Shown: positions 18,739 to 26,511, numbered from the stretch's first letter. The stretch: DNA of 64,000 bases from Paenibacillus lignilyticus (GCF_017942085.1 NZ_JAGKSP010000006.1:124001-188000); one strand, 5' to 3'. Notes: generated by a model not told the origin, from the letters alone. Made by a program: numbers and translations.

Positions 18739-19565
18739 CACACCGCAGTCAGAAAAGATTTAACTTTATTCTGGAGATTGTCATTGCGATCTTGGCTCTA
18801 TTGTTCTTGTATCCGCTCTTTCTTGTTGTGTTCAACTCCTTCAAGACCTATGAGCAGGTTCTGACAAACATCTTGGCGCTGCCGAAGACACTGATGTTCG
18901 ACAATTATCAGGCCGTTTGGGGCCTTATGGGGTATCCGAAGCTGTTCGTTAATACCTTCTTACTTACATTGTTAAGCGTTACAGGCATCGTAATCTTTGG
19001 TTCTATGGCCGGCTACAAGCTGTCACGGACCAAATCAAGATTGAGCACGGTTCTGTTCTTCCTGGCGATCTCGCCAATGATGATTCCGTTCCAATCCTTC
19101 ATGATTACGTTGACGAAGCTGGCTAAGACGTTCCACCTTATCAATTCGCTTGGCGGATTAGGCGTTATTTACTGGGGTCTTGGCGCTCCGCTTGCGGTAT
19201 TCATGTTCCACGGGTTCGTGAAGTCGCTGCCGATCGAGCTGGAAGAAAGCGGCGCTATCGATGGCGCATCGCGGTACGGCGTATTCATTCGCATTGTATT
19301 TCCGGTTATGGTTCCGGTTATCAGCACGGTCATCATCTTGAATGTGATGTGGATTTGGAATGACTTCCTGCTGCCGCTGCTTATGCTCAATGGCCAGCAG
19401 TCAACGCTGCAGTTGGCATCCTACAAGTTCTTTGGTCAGTATAAGAGTGAGTGGCAGTATGCCTTAACGGCTGTCGTGTACACCTCGATTCCGCCGATTG
19501 CGGTCTTCTTGTTCCTGCAGAAGTACATCATCAAAGGAATGGTTGCCGGAGCGGTTAAAGGTTAA
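18735..19565 (+). CDS. ABC sugar transporter permease (MalG/LplC type)
   Basis: A 276-residue partner permease with six helices and an EAA loop 'EESGAIDGASRYGVFIRI'. Its start overlaps the previous stop by four bases (translational coupling). With the binding protein it forms an oligosaccharide importer. The adjacent GH31 gene suggests xylose-containing oligosaccharides. Confidence 0.92.
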   Translation: MTHRSQKRFNFILEIVIAILALLFLYPLFLVVFNSFKTYEQVLTNILALPKTLMFDNYQAVWGLMGYPKLFVNTFLLTLLSVTGIVIFGSMAGYKLSRTKSRLSTVLFFLAISPMMIPFQSFMITLTKLAKTFHLINSLGGLGVIYWGLGAPLAVFMFHGFVKSLPIELEESGAIDGASRYGVFIRIVFPVMVPVISTVIILNVMWIWNDFLLPLLMLNGQQSTLQLASYKFFGQYKSEWQYALTAVVYTSIPPIAVFLFLQKYIIKGMVAGAVKG

Positions 19566-19583
19566 GCGAATTCGAAAACGGAT

Positions 19584-19625
19584 AAAGCCCGTCTCTACCG
19601 GAAATTCGGTGGAAGCGGGCTTTTT
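19584..19625 (+). terminator. Terminator of the ABC operon
   Basis: AAAGCCCG ... CGGGCTTT with an internal ACCG/CGGT hairpin, followed by T5. Confidence 0.85.
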
Positions 19626-19647
19626 GTATGTGCAGCGTATAACAGTA

Positions 19648-19689
19648 AAGCTGCTTCAAAAGTCATTGGATGCACTTTTGAAGCAGCTT
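19648..19689 (-). terminator. Perfect 16-bp inverted repeat, probable terminator of GH31
   Basis: Arms AAGCTGCTTCAAAAGT (19648-19663) and its exact complement (19674-19689) enclose a 10-base loop. Only a weak T stretch follows on the minus strand. Confidence 0.6.
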
Positions 19690-19703
19690 CGATAGTTGCT
19701 GAA

Positions 19704-22031
19704 TTAAGCTAGTTCGATAACCAGTTTGGATGCTCCGGACAAGGGGATGATCCGAGCGTCTTCCGAACCGGAATCGGTTTGTCCGCCTTGAACGGAAGCT
19801 ACTGCATGTTCGCCGTGGAGGATGATACTCCAGCCTTCGGACTTGCCTTCTGTATCGATCGTGATCGTGGAACCTTTGCGGCTTGCTGTAGCCGTAAAGG
19901 CAGTTTCACCGGTAACGGTCGTCACTACAGAAGTAGCGGTTGCGCCATCTTGAAGCGCGTACAACGAAAGGGTAACGCCTGCCGCATAATCGTAATCCGG
20001 ACGGCTGTCTTCCGCGCCTACCGCGATCAGCGAGTTCTCGCGGACAAACAGCGGCATGCTGAAGTAATCGAATGATTCCTTGCGCCAAACGCCGCCTTCG
20101 ACTTGCTCACCGCTCAAGTAGTGCGTCCAGGTACCTTTAGGTAAGTAGTACGTGGATTCGCCGTCAGCGTTGAAGATCGGAGCAACAAGAATGGAATCGC
20201 CAAGCATATATTGACGGTCAATGTAATCGCAGGTTGGATCGTCGCCAAATTCAAGCACCATGGCGCGCATGACCGGCAGTCCGATCTTCACGGATTGGAC
20301 GGACTGGCCAAACAAATACGGCATTAAGCGCAGCTTAAGCTTCGTATAGTGGCGCAGCACATCGACTGCTTCTTCGTCATACAGCCAAGGCACACGGTAC
20401 GATGTGCTGCCGTGCAGACGGCTGTGGCTGGAGAGCAGGCCGAATGCCACCCAACGTTTGTACAGATCCGGCGGGGAGCTTTGTTCGAAGCCGCCGATAT
20501 CATGGCTCCAGAAGCTGAAGCCGGACAAACCGAGCGACAGACCGCCGCGCAAACTTTCCGCCATCGATTCGTACGTCGCTTCGCAGTCGCCGCCCCAGTG
20601 TACAGGGAACTGCTGGCCGCCGGCCGTTGCGGAACGGGCGAACAACGCTGCTTCGCCTTTGCCGCGTTTCTCTTCCAGCAGTTCGAAGACGACTTTGTTA
20701 TACAGCTGCGTATAGTAGTTATGCATTTGCTGTGGATCGGAGCCGTCGAAGTAGACGACATCCGTCGGGATACGTTCGCCGAAGTCGGTTTTGAAGCTGT
20801 CCACACCCATGTCAAGCAGAACGGCCAGTTTGCTCTTGAACCAGTCGCAAGCGGCCGGGTTTGTGAAGTCTACAATGCCCATGCCGTATTGCCACATATC
20901 GGTTTGCCATACGCTGCCATCCGGCCGTTTCAACAGGTAGCCGAGCTCTGCAGCTTCATCGAACAATGGAGAGCGCTGAGCGATGTAGCTGTTGATCCAG
21001 ACGCAAATATGAAGGCCTTTCGCTTTCAGCCGCTCCAGCATCCCCTTCGGATCCGGGAAGACACGCTCGTCCCACTCGAAGTTACACCACTCATATTCTT
21101 TCATCCAGAAGCAGTCGAAGTGGAATACTGCAAGCGGAAGATCGCGCTCAGCCATGCCGTCTACGAAGCTTGTAACCGTTGCTTCATCGTAGTTGGTGGT
21201 AAACGAAGTGGTGAGCCATAAGCCGAATGACCAAGCAGGCGGAAGTGCAGGCTTGCCGGTCAGTGATGTGTAATTGGACAGCACATCCTTCAGCGTATCG
21301 CCGCCGACCACATAATATTCGAGCGATTCGCCGGCGACGCTGAATTGAGCCTTGGATACTTTCTCCGAAGCCACTTCATAGGAAACGAGCTCGGGATGGT
21401 TAACGAAAACACCATAGCCGCGGTTCGTCACATAGAAAGGAATGTTTTTGTAGGATTGTTCGGTAGCCGTGCCGCCATCTTGATTCCAGATGTCAACGAC
21501 TTGACCATTCTTCACGAATGGGGTGAACCGCTCGCCTAGTCCGTACACCGTTTCGCCGATGCCAAGGTCAAGCTGCTCGCGGAAATGATGGTTGCCGTTG
21601 CTTGCTTTCACGTAGCCGGTCGAACGGAAGCCGCTGCCAGTGAGCTTTTTCCCTTTGTAGGTGTAGGTAATGGAAAGCGGATGCGCTTTCGTAATGGTTA
21701 CCTCGGAATCGCCGCTCTTGAGTGTGACGGCTTCTGCTGTATCTGCAATCTCAACAGGCGCTTGGCTCGCTTCGAGCAGTGGGAACGAAGATGGGCCGAG
21801 GCGGCGAGCTCCCTTGTGATGATAAAATTTCGCCCGGATGATATCTTTCATCGGCGAAGAGAATTCCATCGTCATTAGCGGTGCATTTAGCGTATTGCCG
21901 CGATGCTCCAAATGACTGTGTGTCGCGTATACGGTGATGCTATTGCTTGAAACCTCAACGTTATGCACTTCGTAAGGGGTAAGGACTTGATAGCCTTCGC
22001 GCGTCATCCAATAGCCGTCGCTGAATTTCAT
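19704..22031 (-). CDS. yicI: GH31 alpha-xylosidase (YicI-like)
   Basis: A 775-residue glycoside hydrolase, matching the ~772 residues of YicI. It starts 'MKFSDGYWMTREGY', the typical YicI start. The nucleophile Asp is in 'KTDFGERIP' and the acid/base Asp in 'HWGGDCEATY'. It releases alpha-xylose from isoprimeverose-type ends of xyloglucan oligosaccharides inside the cell. ATG 22031 is chosen; a TTG 21 bases upstream has no ribosome site. It is convergent to the ABC operon and divergent from an AraC gene, which may control it. Confidence 0.92.
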   Translation of the reverse strand: MKFSDGYWMTREGYQVLTPYEVHNVEVSSNSITVYATHSHLEHRGNTLNAPLMTMEFSSPMKDIIRAKFYHHKGARRLGPSSFPLLEASQAPVEIADTAEAVTLKSGDSEVTITKAHPLSITYTYKGKKLTGSGFRSTGYVKASNGNHHFREQLDLGIGETVYGLGERFTPFVKNGQVVDIWNQDGGTATEQSYKNIPFYVTNRGYGVFVNHPELVSYEVASEKVSKAQFSVAGESLEYYVVGGDTLKDVLSNYTSLTGKPALPPAWSFGLWLTTSFTTNYDEATVTSFVDGMAERDLPLAVFHFDCFWMKEYEWCNFEWDERVFPDPKGMLERLKAKGLHICVWINSYIAQRSPLFDEAAELGYLLKRPDGSVWQTDMWQYGMGIVDFTNPAACDWFKSKLAVLLDMGVDSFKTDFGERIPTDVVYFDGSDPQQMHNYYTQLYNKVVFELLEEKRGKGEAALFARSATAGGQQFPVHWGGDCEATYESMAESLRGGLSLGLSGFSFWSHDIGGFEQSSPPDLYKRWVAFGLLSSHSRLHGSTSYRVPWLYDEEAVDVLRHYTKLKLRLMPYLFGQSVQSVKIGLPVMRAMVLEFGDDPTCDYIDRQYMLGDSILVAPIFNADGESTYYLPKGTWTHYLSGEQVEGGVWRKESFDYFSMPLFVRENSLIAVGAEDSRPDYDYAAGVTLSLYALQDGATATSVVTTVTGETAFTATASRKGSTITIDTEGKSEGWSIILHGEHAVASVQGGQTDSGSEDARIIPLSGASKLVIELA

Positions 22032-22160
22032 GTTTGCGGACCATCCTCTCAATCGTACTTGAATTGTTCGAACATACTAACAGTATACTGATTGAAAAAT
22101 ATATTATCTTGCATTATTATGCTTTATATTAGTACGATACTGATATTCGAGGTGGGTTCA

Positions 22161-23039
22161 ATGGATATCCATCATTTGCGCGAGAATCGGCGGCACGGCA
22201 GCCCGGGACTTCCGGTCGGAATCTACCGGATGGAGCAAGCGGCTGGAGAACCGATCCTCGATAATCATTGGCATGAAGAAGCGGAATTTCTGCTCGTGGA
22301 GAGCGGGGAAGCCGTATTTCAAATCGGATTATCGACGTATACCGTTGGAGCAGGGGAAGTATTGTTCATCCCGGGCGGCGAGCTTCATGGCGGATATTCG
22401 CCTACCGGAGGGGCTTGTTCCTATTCGGCATTAGTGTTCGATCCGGATTGGTTAATGAGTCAAGGGGACAGCTTGACGATTCAGTATATAGAGCCGATCA
22501 AACGCGGTCGGCTTGTGCCCGAGCCGCATGCTGTCGCCGAATCAGAGCTGGCTGCGGCTCTGCGCCGAGGGCTGACGCCGCTCCTTGAATTGGAGAATTC
22601 GGAAGAGCCGGCGAAGGCATTTCGACTAAAGGCAGGATTGTATCAGCTGTTCGCGGAATATGTGTCCCGCGAAGCATTCGTTCACAAAGTGCCGAGGTCA
22701 TCCCTCGATATGCATACCCAAGAGAGGCTTAAGACAGTGCTGACTTATATTGATGTTCATTATGCGCGCAAGCTGACCATTAGTGAGCTGGCGGCTGAAG
22801 CTGGCATGAGCGAGGGACATTTCACGCGTGTTTTCAAGTCTTTCATGCGCAAAACCCCGGTCGAGTACATTAATCTGCTGCGCATTCGGATTGCAGCAGC
22901 TCTGCTTGCAGACAGCAGCACCTCCGTCGGGGAAGCCGCGCTGGAATCAGGCTTCGACAACTTCAGTTATTTTTGCAAAATGTTTCGCGCGGTATACCAG
23001 TGCACACCATCGTATTATCGGCATCAAAAAAAGCCTTGA
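22161..23039 (+). CDS. AraC-family regulator with cupin sensor
   Basis: A 292-residue one-component regulator. An N-terminal cupin (residues about 25-110, with 'HWHEEAEFLLVESGEAVFQIG') binds a sugar-like ligand. The C-terminal double helix-turn-helix contains 'LAAEAGMSEGHFTRVFKSF' and 'ALESGFDNFSYFCKMFR'. The ATG at 22161 has GAGGTGG upstream. Divergence from the GH31 gene suggests it activates that gene. Confidence 0.9.
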   Translation: MDIHHLRENRRHGSPGLPVGIYRMEQAAGEPILDNHWHEEAEFLLVESGEAVFQIGLSTYTVGAGEVLFIPGGELHGGYSPTGGACSYSALVFDPDWLMSQGDSLTIQYIEPIKRGRLVPEPHAVAESELAAALRRGLTPLLELENSEEPAKAFRLKAGLYQLFAEYVSREAFVHKVPRSSLDMHTQERLKTVLTYIDVHYARKLTISELAAEAGMSEGHFTRVFKSFMRKTPVEYINLLRIRIAAALLADSSTSVGEAALESGFDNFSYFCKMFRAVYQCTPSYYRHQKKP

Positions 23040-23053
23040 TTATCAAGGCTTTT
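23026..23053. terminator. Bidirectional terminator
   Basis: AAAAAGCCTTGAT / ATCAAGGCTTTTT forms a near-perfect hairpin between convergent genes. Confidence 0.85.
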
Positions 23054-23071
23054 TGCTTTCTACGCGAATGT

Positions 23072-23248
23072 TTATCCGCGTATATCCAGATTTCCGCCTA
23101 AGTTTGGCTGCACGCTTCGTTCCATCATTTGAATCATTTGCTGCGATTGTTCCGTAGTTTGATCTTTGGCTAATTTCAGAACACTGATTCCGACAGCTTG
23201 GGATAAATTGATTTGGGATAAAGACATTGATAAAGCTGCGATATCCAT
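23072..23248 (-). CDS. yjfB: YjfB-family putative motility protein
   Basis: A 58-residue small protein. 'MDIAALSMSLSQ', 'VGISVLKLAKDQ' and a Met/Gln-rich end match the YjfB family, annotated as a putative motility protein in firmicutes. AAGGAGGAG lies just upstream of ATG 23248. Its function is not established. Confidence 0.82.
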   Translation of the reverse strand: MDIAALSMSLSQINLSQAVGISVLKLAKDQTTEQSQQMIQMMERSVQPNLGGNLDIRG

Positions 23249-23286
23249 AAGGCTCCTCCTTGCTACATGATCGTCCGACATTCTTT

Positions 23287-23316
23287 TTATCGGGAGATCT
23301 GTCCGTAATCGTTAAT
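23287..23316 (-). promoter_or_regulatory. Possible SigD-type promoter of yjfB
   Basis: CCCGATAA (minus strand, 23294-23287) resembles the SigD -10 GCCGATAT. A TTAA lies 17 bases upstream in place of TAAA. The match is weak. Confidence 0.3.
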
Positions 23317-23399
23317 TGGATCACCGGCCTGGAGAGCATATAACGACATCGGTGAGCGTAGTTTAGTGAGGAAAGCTAAAGAAAGGAGTACTTGTCTAG

Positions 23400-23660
23400 A
23401 TGACTACGCTATCCCTAATAAAGACCTTAGCGTTACTGGTCGGCTTGATGAACAACACTCCCACTGACGTTTCCGAATATACCATAATTGAATGCCCCCA
23501 TGAGCATTGCTATGATGCGACCAATGACTCCGGAGATCATTGTTTGTTCACCGAATCTAATTTCCGTAAAGAAACACCCTTATATGAAGGCGACAAGGTA
23601 TATGCTATCTTTCTTCTAAATGAAGAACATAGATTGGTTCGAGTGATCAAAGCGGAGTAG
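23400..23660 (+). CDS. Hypothetical small protein
   Basis: An 86-residue protein with a hydrophobic N-terminal stretch (residues 5-18), a central segment with Cys-His-Glu-His-Cys (about 32-37) and a later Cys, and a beta-rich end. AAAGGAG precedes the ATG by 11 bases. A strong terminator follows. The Cys/His cluster could bind a metal. I do not recognise the family. Confidence 0.6.
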   Translation: MTTLSLIKTLALLVGLMNNTPTDVSEYTIIECPHEHCYDATNDSGDHCLFTESNFRKETPLYEGDKVYAIFLLNEEHRLVRVIKAE

Positions 23661-23687
23661 TGAACCACCCTGTCCAAATTACCTTCG

Positions 23688-23722
23688 AAGTCGATCGGCC
23701 ATCGTGCCGTCGACTTTTTTTG
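23688..23722 (+). terminator. Terminator
   Basis: AAGTCGA / TCGACTT stem with inner CGG/CCG, followed by T7. Confidence 0.85.
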
Positions 23723-23761
23723 CATTTCAGGCAAAATGCGAGCTTCTTTTATGTATTTGGC

Positions 23762-23786
23762 GTATATATGCAATTGACGTATATAC
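23762..23786 (+). promoter_or_regulatory. Palindromic operator candidate over the agr-like promoter
   Basis: GTATATA (23762-23768) and TATATAC (23780-23786) form an inverted repeat separated by 11 bases. The same region also reads as a direct repeat of CGTATATA 17 bases apart. It covers the -35 box. Confidence 0.45.
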
Positions 23787-23802
23787 ACTTTTTTCGTACG
23801 AT
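23774..23802 (+). promoter_or_regulatory. Probable promoter of the agr-like operon
   Basis: TTGACG (23774-23779), 17 bases, TACGAT (23797-23802). Confidence 0.6.
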
Positions 23803-23839
23803 GTAAAATATAGGAACAAAGTAGTAGGTAGGTGATCAT

Positions 23840-24163
23840 TTGAACATATCAATTGAGAAATGCACCGATCTGGCGCATGAAGTGGGAGGGACAATAGGAG
23901 ATTGCATCCTGGAATTAGTAAGTGAAATCCAAGACTTGAGGGAACAGGTTGCCAATAAACGTTATTGTTTTCCTAAACTAATTGGGAGTTCTGAGGTAGC
24001 GGAAATACTCGGGATAGATCGAAGAAACTTACATCATAAGCGCAAAACCAAAGGTTTTCCTGAGCCGATCATGGAACTAAAGAGTGGACCTTTATGGGAT
24101 GAAGAAACCATCAGAGCATATAGAGATGAATCTGATGATCTTCGCAGGAAAGTCGACAGCTAA
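23840..24163 (+). CDS. AlpA/MerR-like DNA-binding protein, first gene of the agr-like operon
   Basis: A 107-residue protein with a TTG start just after AGGTGATC. Residues about 48-95 form a winged helix-turn-helix of the AlpA/excisionase kind ('SSEVAEILGIDRRNLHHKRK', then 'GFPEP' and 'PLWDEETIRAY'). The N-terminal 40 residues look like a helical dimerisation segment. It is 20 bases upstream of the membrane-protein gene. It may bind the palindrome over its own promoter, but this is an inference. No phage genes are nearby. Confidence 0.72.
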   Translation: MNISIEKCTDLAHEVGGTIGDCILELVSEIQDLREQVANKRYCFPKLIGSSEVAEILGIDRRNLHHKRKTKGFPEPIMELKSGPLWDEETIRAYRDESDDLRRKVDS

Positions 24164-24183
24164 ATAAAGGGAGCATCAGGGTC

Positions 24184-24888
24184 ATGAAATATCTGTTATT
24201 TCTTATCGGTTCCATTTTTGAGTACTCGGGCATGTTCATTTTACTTTTCACTCTATTTAGATTCAGCATTTATCGAAGATTACTAGTTAACGTGTTTCTC
24301 GTAGCTACATTGATGAGTCAAGTCTCGTATTTCACTCGACTAGACTCAGCCGTGGGTGATCTTTCTACTTACATACAGTTTGGATTGTTCGTCATCGTCT
24401 TATGGGTATTGTTCAATGTTCCCATCTTTCATTCCGCCATTATGAATTTAGCTGGGATACTGGCTGTCGGTTTACAAGGGATCCTTATTGTTTTGGTAAG
24501 CGTTATCAGTAATGTTTCCTTCGGGGCAGTGGCTGGCAATGACGTCTCGGCAGCAGGGATACAAGTTATTACTTGTCTTGCTCATTTAGCCTTAGCAAAA
24601 CTGGTGTACGATAAGAATTGGGGATTTGATTTTGTTCCTACATCACGCCGATCTAATGTTGAAATTAAAGGAACAAATGCAATTCTGCTGGCCATAATAT
24701 CATTTTGCATTGTTGCAGCTATGATCACCGCGATCATCTTCCGTAACAACTACGATGATTACGTTCTATTTGCGAGTATTATTTTTCTGTTTACCGTACC
24801 TGTCTTCCTGTATTTTACTTTGAGAAAGGATACTGAAGATGCTTCGAAAAGTAGCGGTTACACTAAACGCACGAATGACAGCCAATAA
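24184..24888 (+). CDS. Kinase-less AgrC-like membrane protein
   Basis: A 234-residue polytopic protein with six or seven hydrophobic helices (about residues 2-24, 32-48, 62-80, 84-110, 122-140, 166-186, 192-212) and a short charged, presumably cytoplasmic, tail. Size and topology match the sensor half of AgrC-type peptide receptors, but no histidine-kinase motifs follow. Its place between a DNA-binding protein and AgrB suggests it is the receptor or regulatory membrane partner of this system. Its 3' end overlaps the agrB start by 50 bases. Homology to AgrC is inferred from context and topology, not motifs. Confidence 0.65.
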   Translation: MKYLLFLIGSIFEYSGMFILLFTLFRFSIYRRLLVNVFLVATLMSQVSYFTRLDSAVGDLSTYIQFGLFVIVLWVLFNVPIFHSAIMNLAGILAVGLQGILIVLVSVISNVSFGAVAGNDVSAAGIQVITCLAHLALAKLVYDKNWGFDFVPTSRRSNVEIKGTNAILLAIISFCIVAAMITAIIFRNNYDDYVLFASIIFLFTVPVFLYFTLRKDTEDASKSSGYTKRTNDSQ

Positions 24889-25363
24889 TGTAGCTAACGC
24901 TCCTTCCGTTGATGTGATTGTTTATGCGTTAAGCATTATTTGGAACACGACTTCAATTACTCTTTTTTCCTTGATACTTGGCTGGTTGACCGGGGAGTTA
25001 TTTAGAACCTTTCTTTTCATCATCATATTTGCAACGATAAGATTTCTGACCGGCGGTTATCATCTTAAATCGGGGACGTTTTGTATTATTGTCTCCACAG
25101 CAGCAATGTCTTCGTTACCACACATACACTTGGATAATCATATGCTTTGGGTGTATGGAGGTACCGTCTTTTCCCTCATCATGGTTCTTCTTTTTGCTCC
25201 GGCGAATTACGACAAATATGCTAGGATTTCTCCAAAGCACTACCCCCTTCTTAAAATCATTTCTTCATGTATAGTTGCATCAAATCTATTGTTCGTTTCT
25301 GATTTACTGGCAGTTGCTTTTACTGTACAAGCAGTCCTACTTCCGTTTAAAGAGAGGGGGTGA
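24839..25363 (+). CDS. agrB: AgrB-like peptide-processing membrane protease
   Basis: A 174-residue integral membrane cysteine peptidase. The AgrB signature 'RFLTGGYHLKSGTFC' holds the catalytic pair His and Cys seven positions apart, the same spacing as in staphylococcal AgrB. Several hydrophobic helices surround it. It should trim and cyclise the AgrD peptide encoded 8 bases downstream. The start ATG lies inside the upstream gene in another frame, with AAAGG about 10 bases before. Confidence 0.9.
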   Translation: MLRKVAVTLNARMTANNVANAPSVDVIVYALSIIWNTTSITLFSLILGWLTGELFRTFLFIIIFATIRFLTGGYHLKSGTFCIIVSTAAMSSLPHIHLDNHMLWVYGGTVFSLIMVLLFAPANYDKYARISPKHYPLLKIISSCIVASNLLFVSDLLAVAFTVQAVLLPFKERG

Positions 25364-25371
25364 ACACACAG

Positions 25372-25494
25372 ATGAAGAATTTACTATATCGCGGATTGGC
25401 AGCTGTACTGGTTGGAGTGGCAGGGGTATTCGTTCTCATGGGATCTTACGTATTTATTAACAAACCTGAGATCCCTGCAGAGCTGAGAAAGTAA
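25372..25494 (+). CDS. agrD: AgrD-like cyclic lactone autoinducer precursor
   Basis: A 40-residue peptide. It has a basic start (Met-Lys-Asn-Leu-Leu-Tyr-Arg), an amphipathic hydrophobic helix (residues 4-23), the predicted core Ser25-Tyr-Val-Phe-Ile29, and the tail 'NKPEIPAELRK', which aligns with the Glu-x-Pro-x-Glu-Leu tail of AgrD. The ring residue, five positions before the expected cleavage, is Ser, so the product would be a lactone, not a thiolactone. The peptide has no Cys. The AGGGGG ribosome site overlaps the agrB stop. Confidence 0.85.
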   Translation: MKNLLYRGLAAVLVGVAGVFVLMGSYVFINKPEIPAELRK

Positions 25495-25514
25495 ACTGAA
25501 GGGATGTTGAAGGA

Positions 25515-25928
25515 ATGCGTCGCCCATTTCATGTAGTAAATCGTCGAAAAAAAGATTTCGATATCGTGGAGATTGATTTAGACGACGTACTCTTTGTAGG
25601 TTCATACAATGGCGAAAAGTATCTCCAGACACCCGAAGGCGCATTCTATTACATTAAAAGTCCGGAGGAACAAGAGCGATTTTTCGAGATGCAAGGTTTT
25701 ATCAAGCTCGATCGCTGTTTCATGGCACAAGAAAGCAAAATCGAGTTCTACGACGAAGAGATGCATCATGTTTTCTTCGAACCGGAACCGATCTCAAGAA
25801 ACGCTTTTCGCGCACCGGTCTCAAGAGCCCACTATCATGCCGTAAAACAGATTAGGCGCGGAAAAAGCTTGGAATCTACATCTAAAGAATGGACTGCCAT
25901 ACATAGAAGAGACCTAGCAACTGAATAA
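25515..25928 (+). CDS. LytTR-domain DNA-binding regulator without receiver domain
   Basis: A 137-residue protein. Residues about 14-105 read as a LytTR DNA-binding domain ('IDLDDVLFVGSYNGEKYLQT' and 'FFEMQGFIKLDRCFMAQESK'). Unlike AgrA, it has no N-terminal receiver domain, so it cannot be controlled by phosphorylation in the usual way. About 30 basic residues follow the domain. It lies 20 bases after agrD and is followed by a strong terminator. It is probably the output regulator of the peptide system, possibly held by the membrane protein as in streptococcal HdrM/BrsM pairs (inference). Confidence 0.8.
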   Translation: MRRPFHVVNRRKKDFDIVEIDLDDVLFVGSYNGEKYLQTPEGAFYYIKSPEEQERFFEMQGFIKLDRCFMAQESKIEFYDEEMHHVFFEPEPISRNAFRAPVSRAHYHAVKQIRRGKSLESTSKEWTAIHRRDLATE

Positions 25929-25934
25929 TTATCT

Positions 25935-25972
25935 AACTGTATCTCATTTATGAGATGCAGTTTTTTTTTTTT
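25935..25972 (+). terminator. Strong terminator of the agr-like operon
   Basis: 12-bp stem AACTGTATCTCA / TGAGATGCAGTT with a TTTA loop, followed by T12. Confidence 0.93.
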
Positions 25973-26162
25973 GGACAAGCTTAACTCAACAAGCCGTATA
26001 ACCTGACAAAAGTCCCTATTTTCATTGCTTCTAGGGCATTTTATTTGCGATTAGCTCGTCAATTATTCCAACAAATAGACAACATAGAGTGACATATTCA
26101 TCGCCTAATAAATGGTAATATATTTCTAGGTTCTCAAAACCATTCGAATGGAGCGCTAATAG

Positions 26163-26435
26163 ATGACCCAAGACAATCAGCAGCAACTTCAAGATTTTGT
26201 AAAACTTATCCAAAGTTTTTCCGAGTTGACCACGACGATTAGCTTGGAATGGTCGAATTTGAACAATGCAAATTGGGTCGCCGTTAATTTGCGTGAGTAC
26301 CCGTTCCAGTATTCGATCGATGTCATGAAAGTGAAAATCAGCCATTGGGCAGAAGCGCTCTCCAATCAAGCCGAATCACGAGCAGTCGTAGTGGATAACT
26401 GGCTGCATCCGGTCCAAGTAGAATCAAGTTACTAG
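26163..26435 (+). CDS. Hypothetical small soluble protein
   Basis: A 90-residue protein, Gln-rich at the start, with no membrane segment. GGAG lies 9 bases before the ATG and a terminator follows. I do not recognise it. A 112-residue open frame on the other strand covers the same DNA but has no ribosome site. Confidence 0.55.
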   Translation: MTQDNQQQLQDFVKLIQSFSELTTTISLEWSNLNNANWVAVNLREYPFQYSIDVMKVKISHWAEALSNQAESRAVVVDNWLHPVQVESSY

Positions 26436-26481
26436 GAAAAGCAGACGAAGGCTTGACATTAACAATACATAATCAAATTAT

Positions 26482-26511
26482 AACCGCCCCTTAATAAGGG
26501 CGGTTTTCTTA
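26482..26511 (+). terminator. Terminator
   Basis: AACCGCCC / GGGCGGTT stem followed by TTTTCTT. Confidence 0.85.

Noticed and set aside
19648..19689. Perfect 16-bp inverted repeat as a possible mobile element end
   Set aside because: No second copy, target duplication or transposase nearby; a terminator for the GH31 gene is simpler.
20349..21221. 290-codon open frame on the plus strand across the GH31 gene
   Set aside because: Antisense to a clear enzyme with intact catalytic motifs, and no ribosome site.
26031..26369. 112-codon minus-strand frame at 26.0-26.4 kb
   Set aside because: No ribosome site; the overlapping plus-strand gene has GGAG at good spacing.
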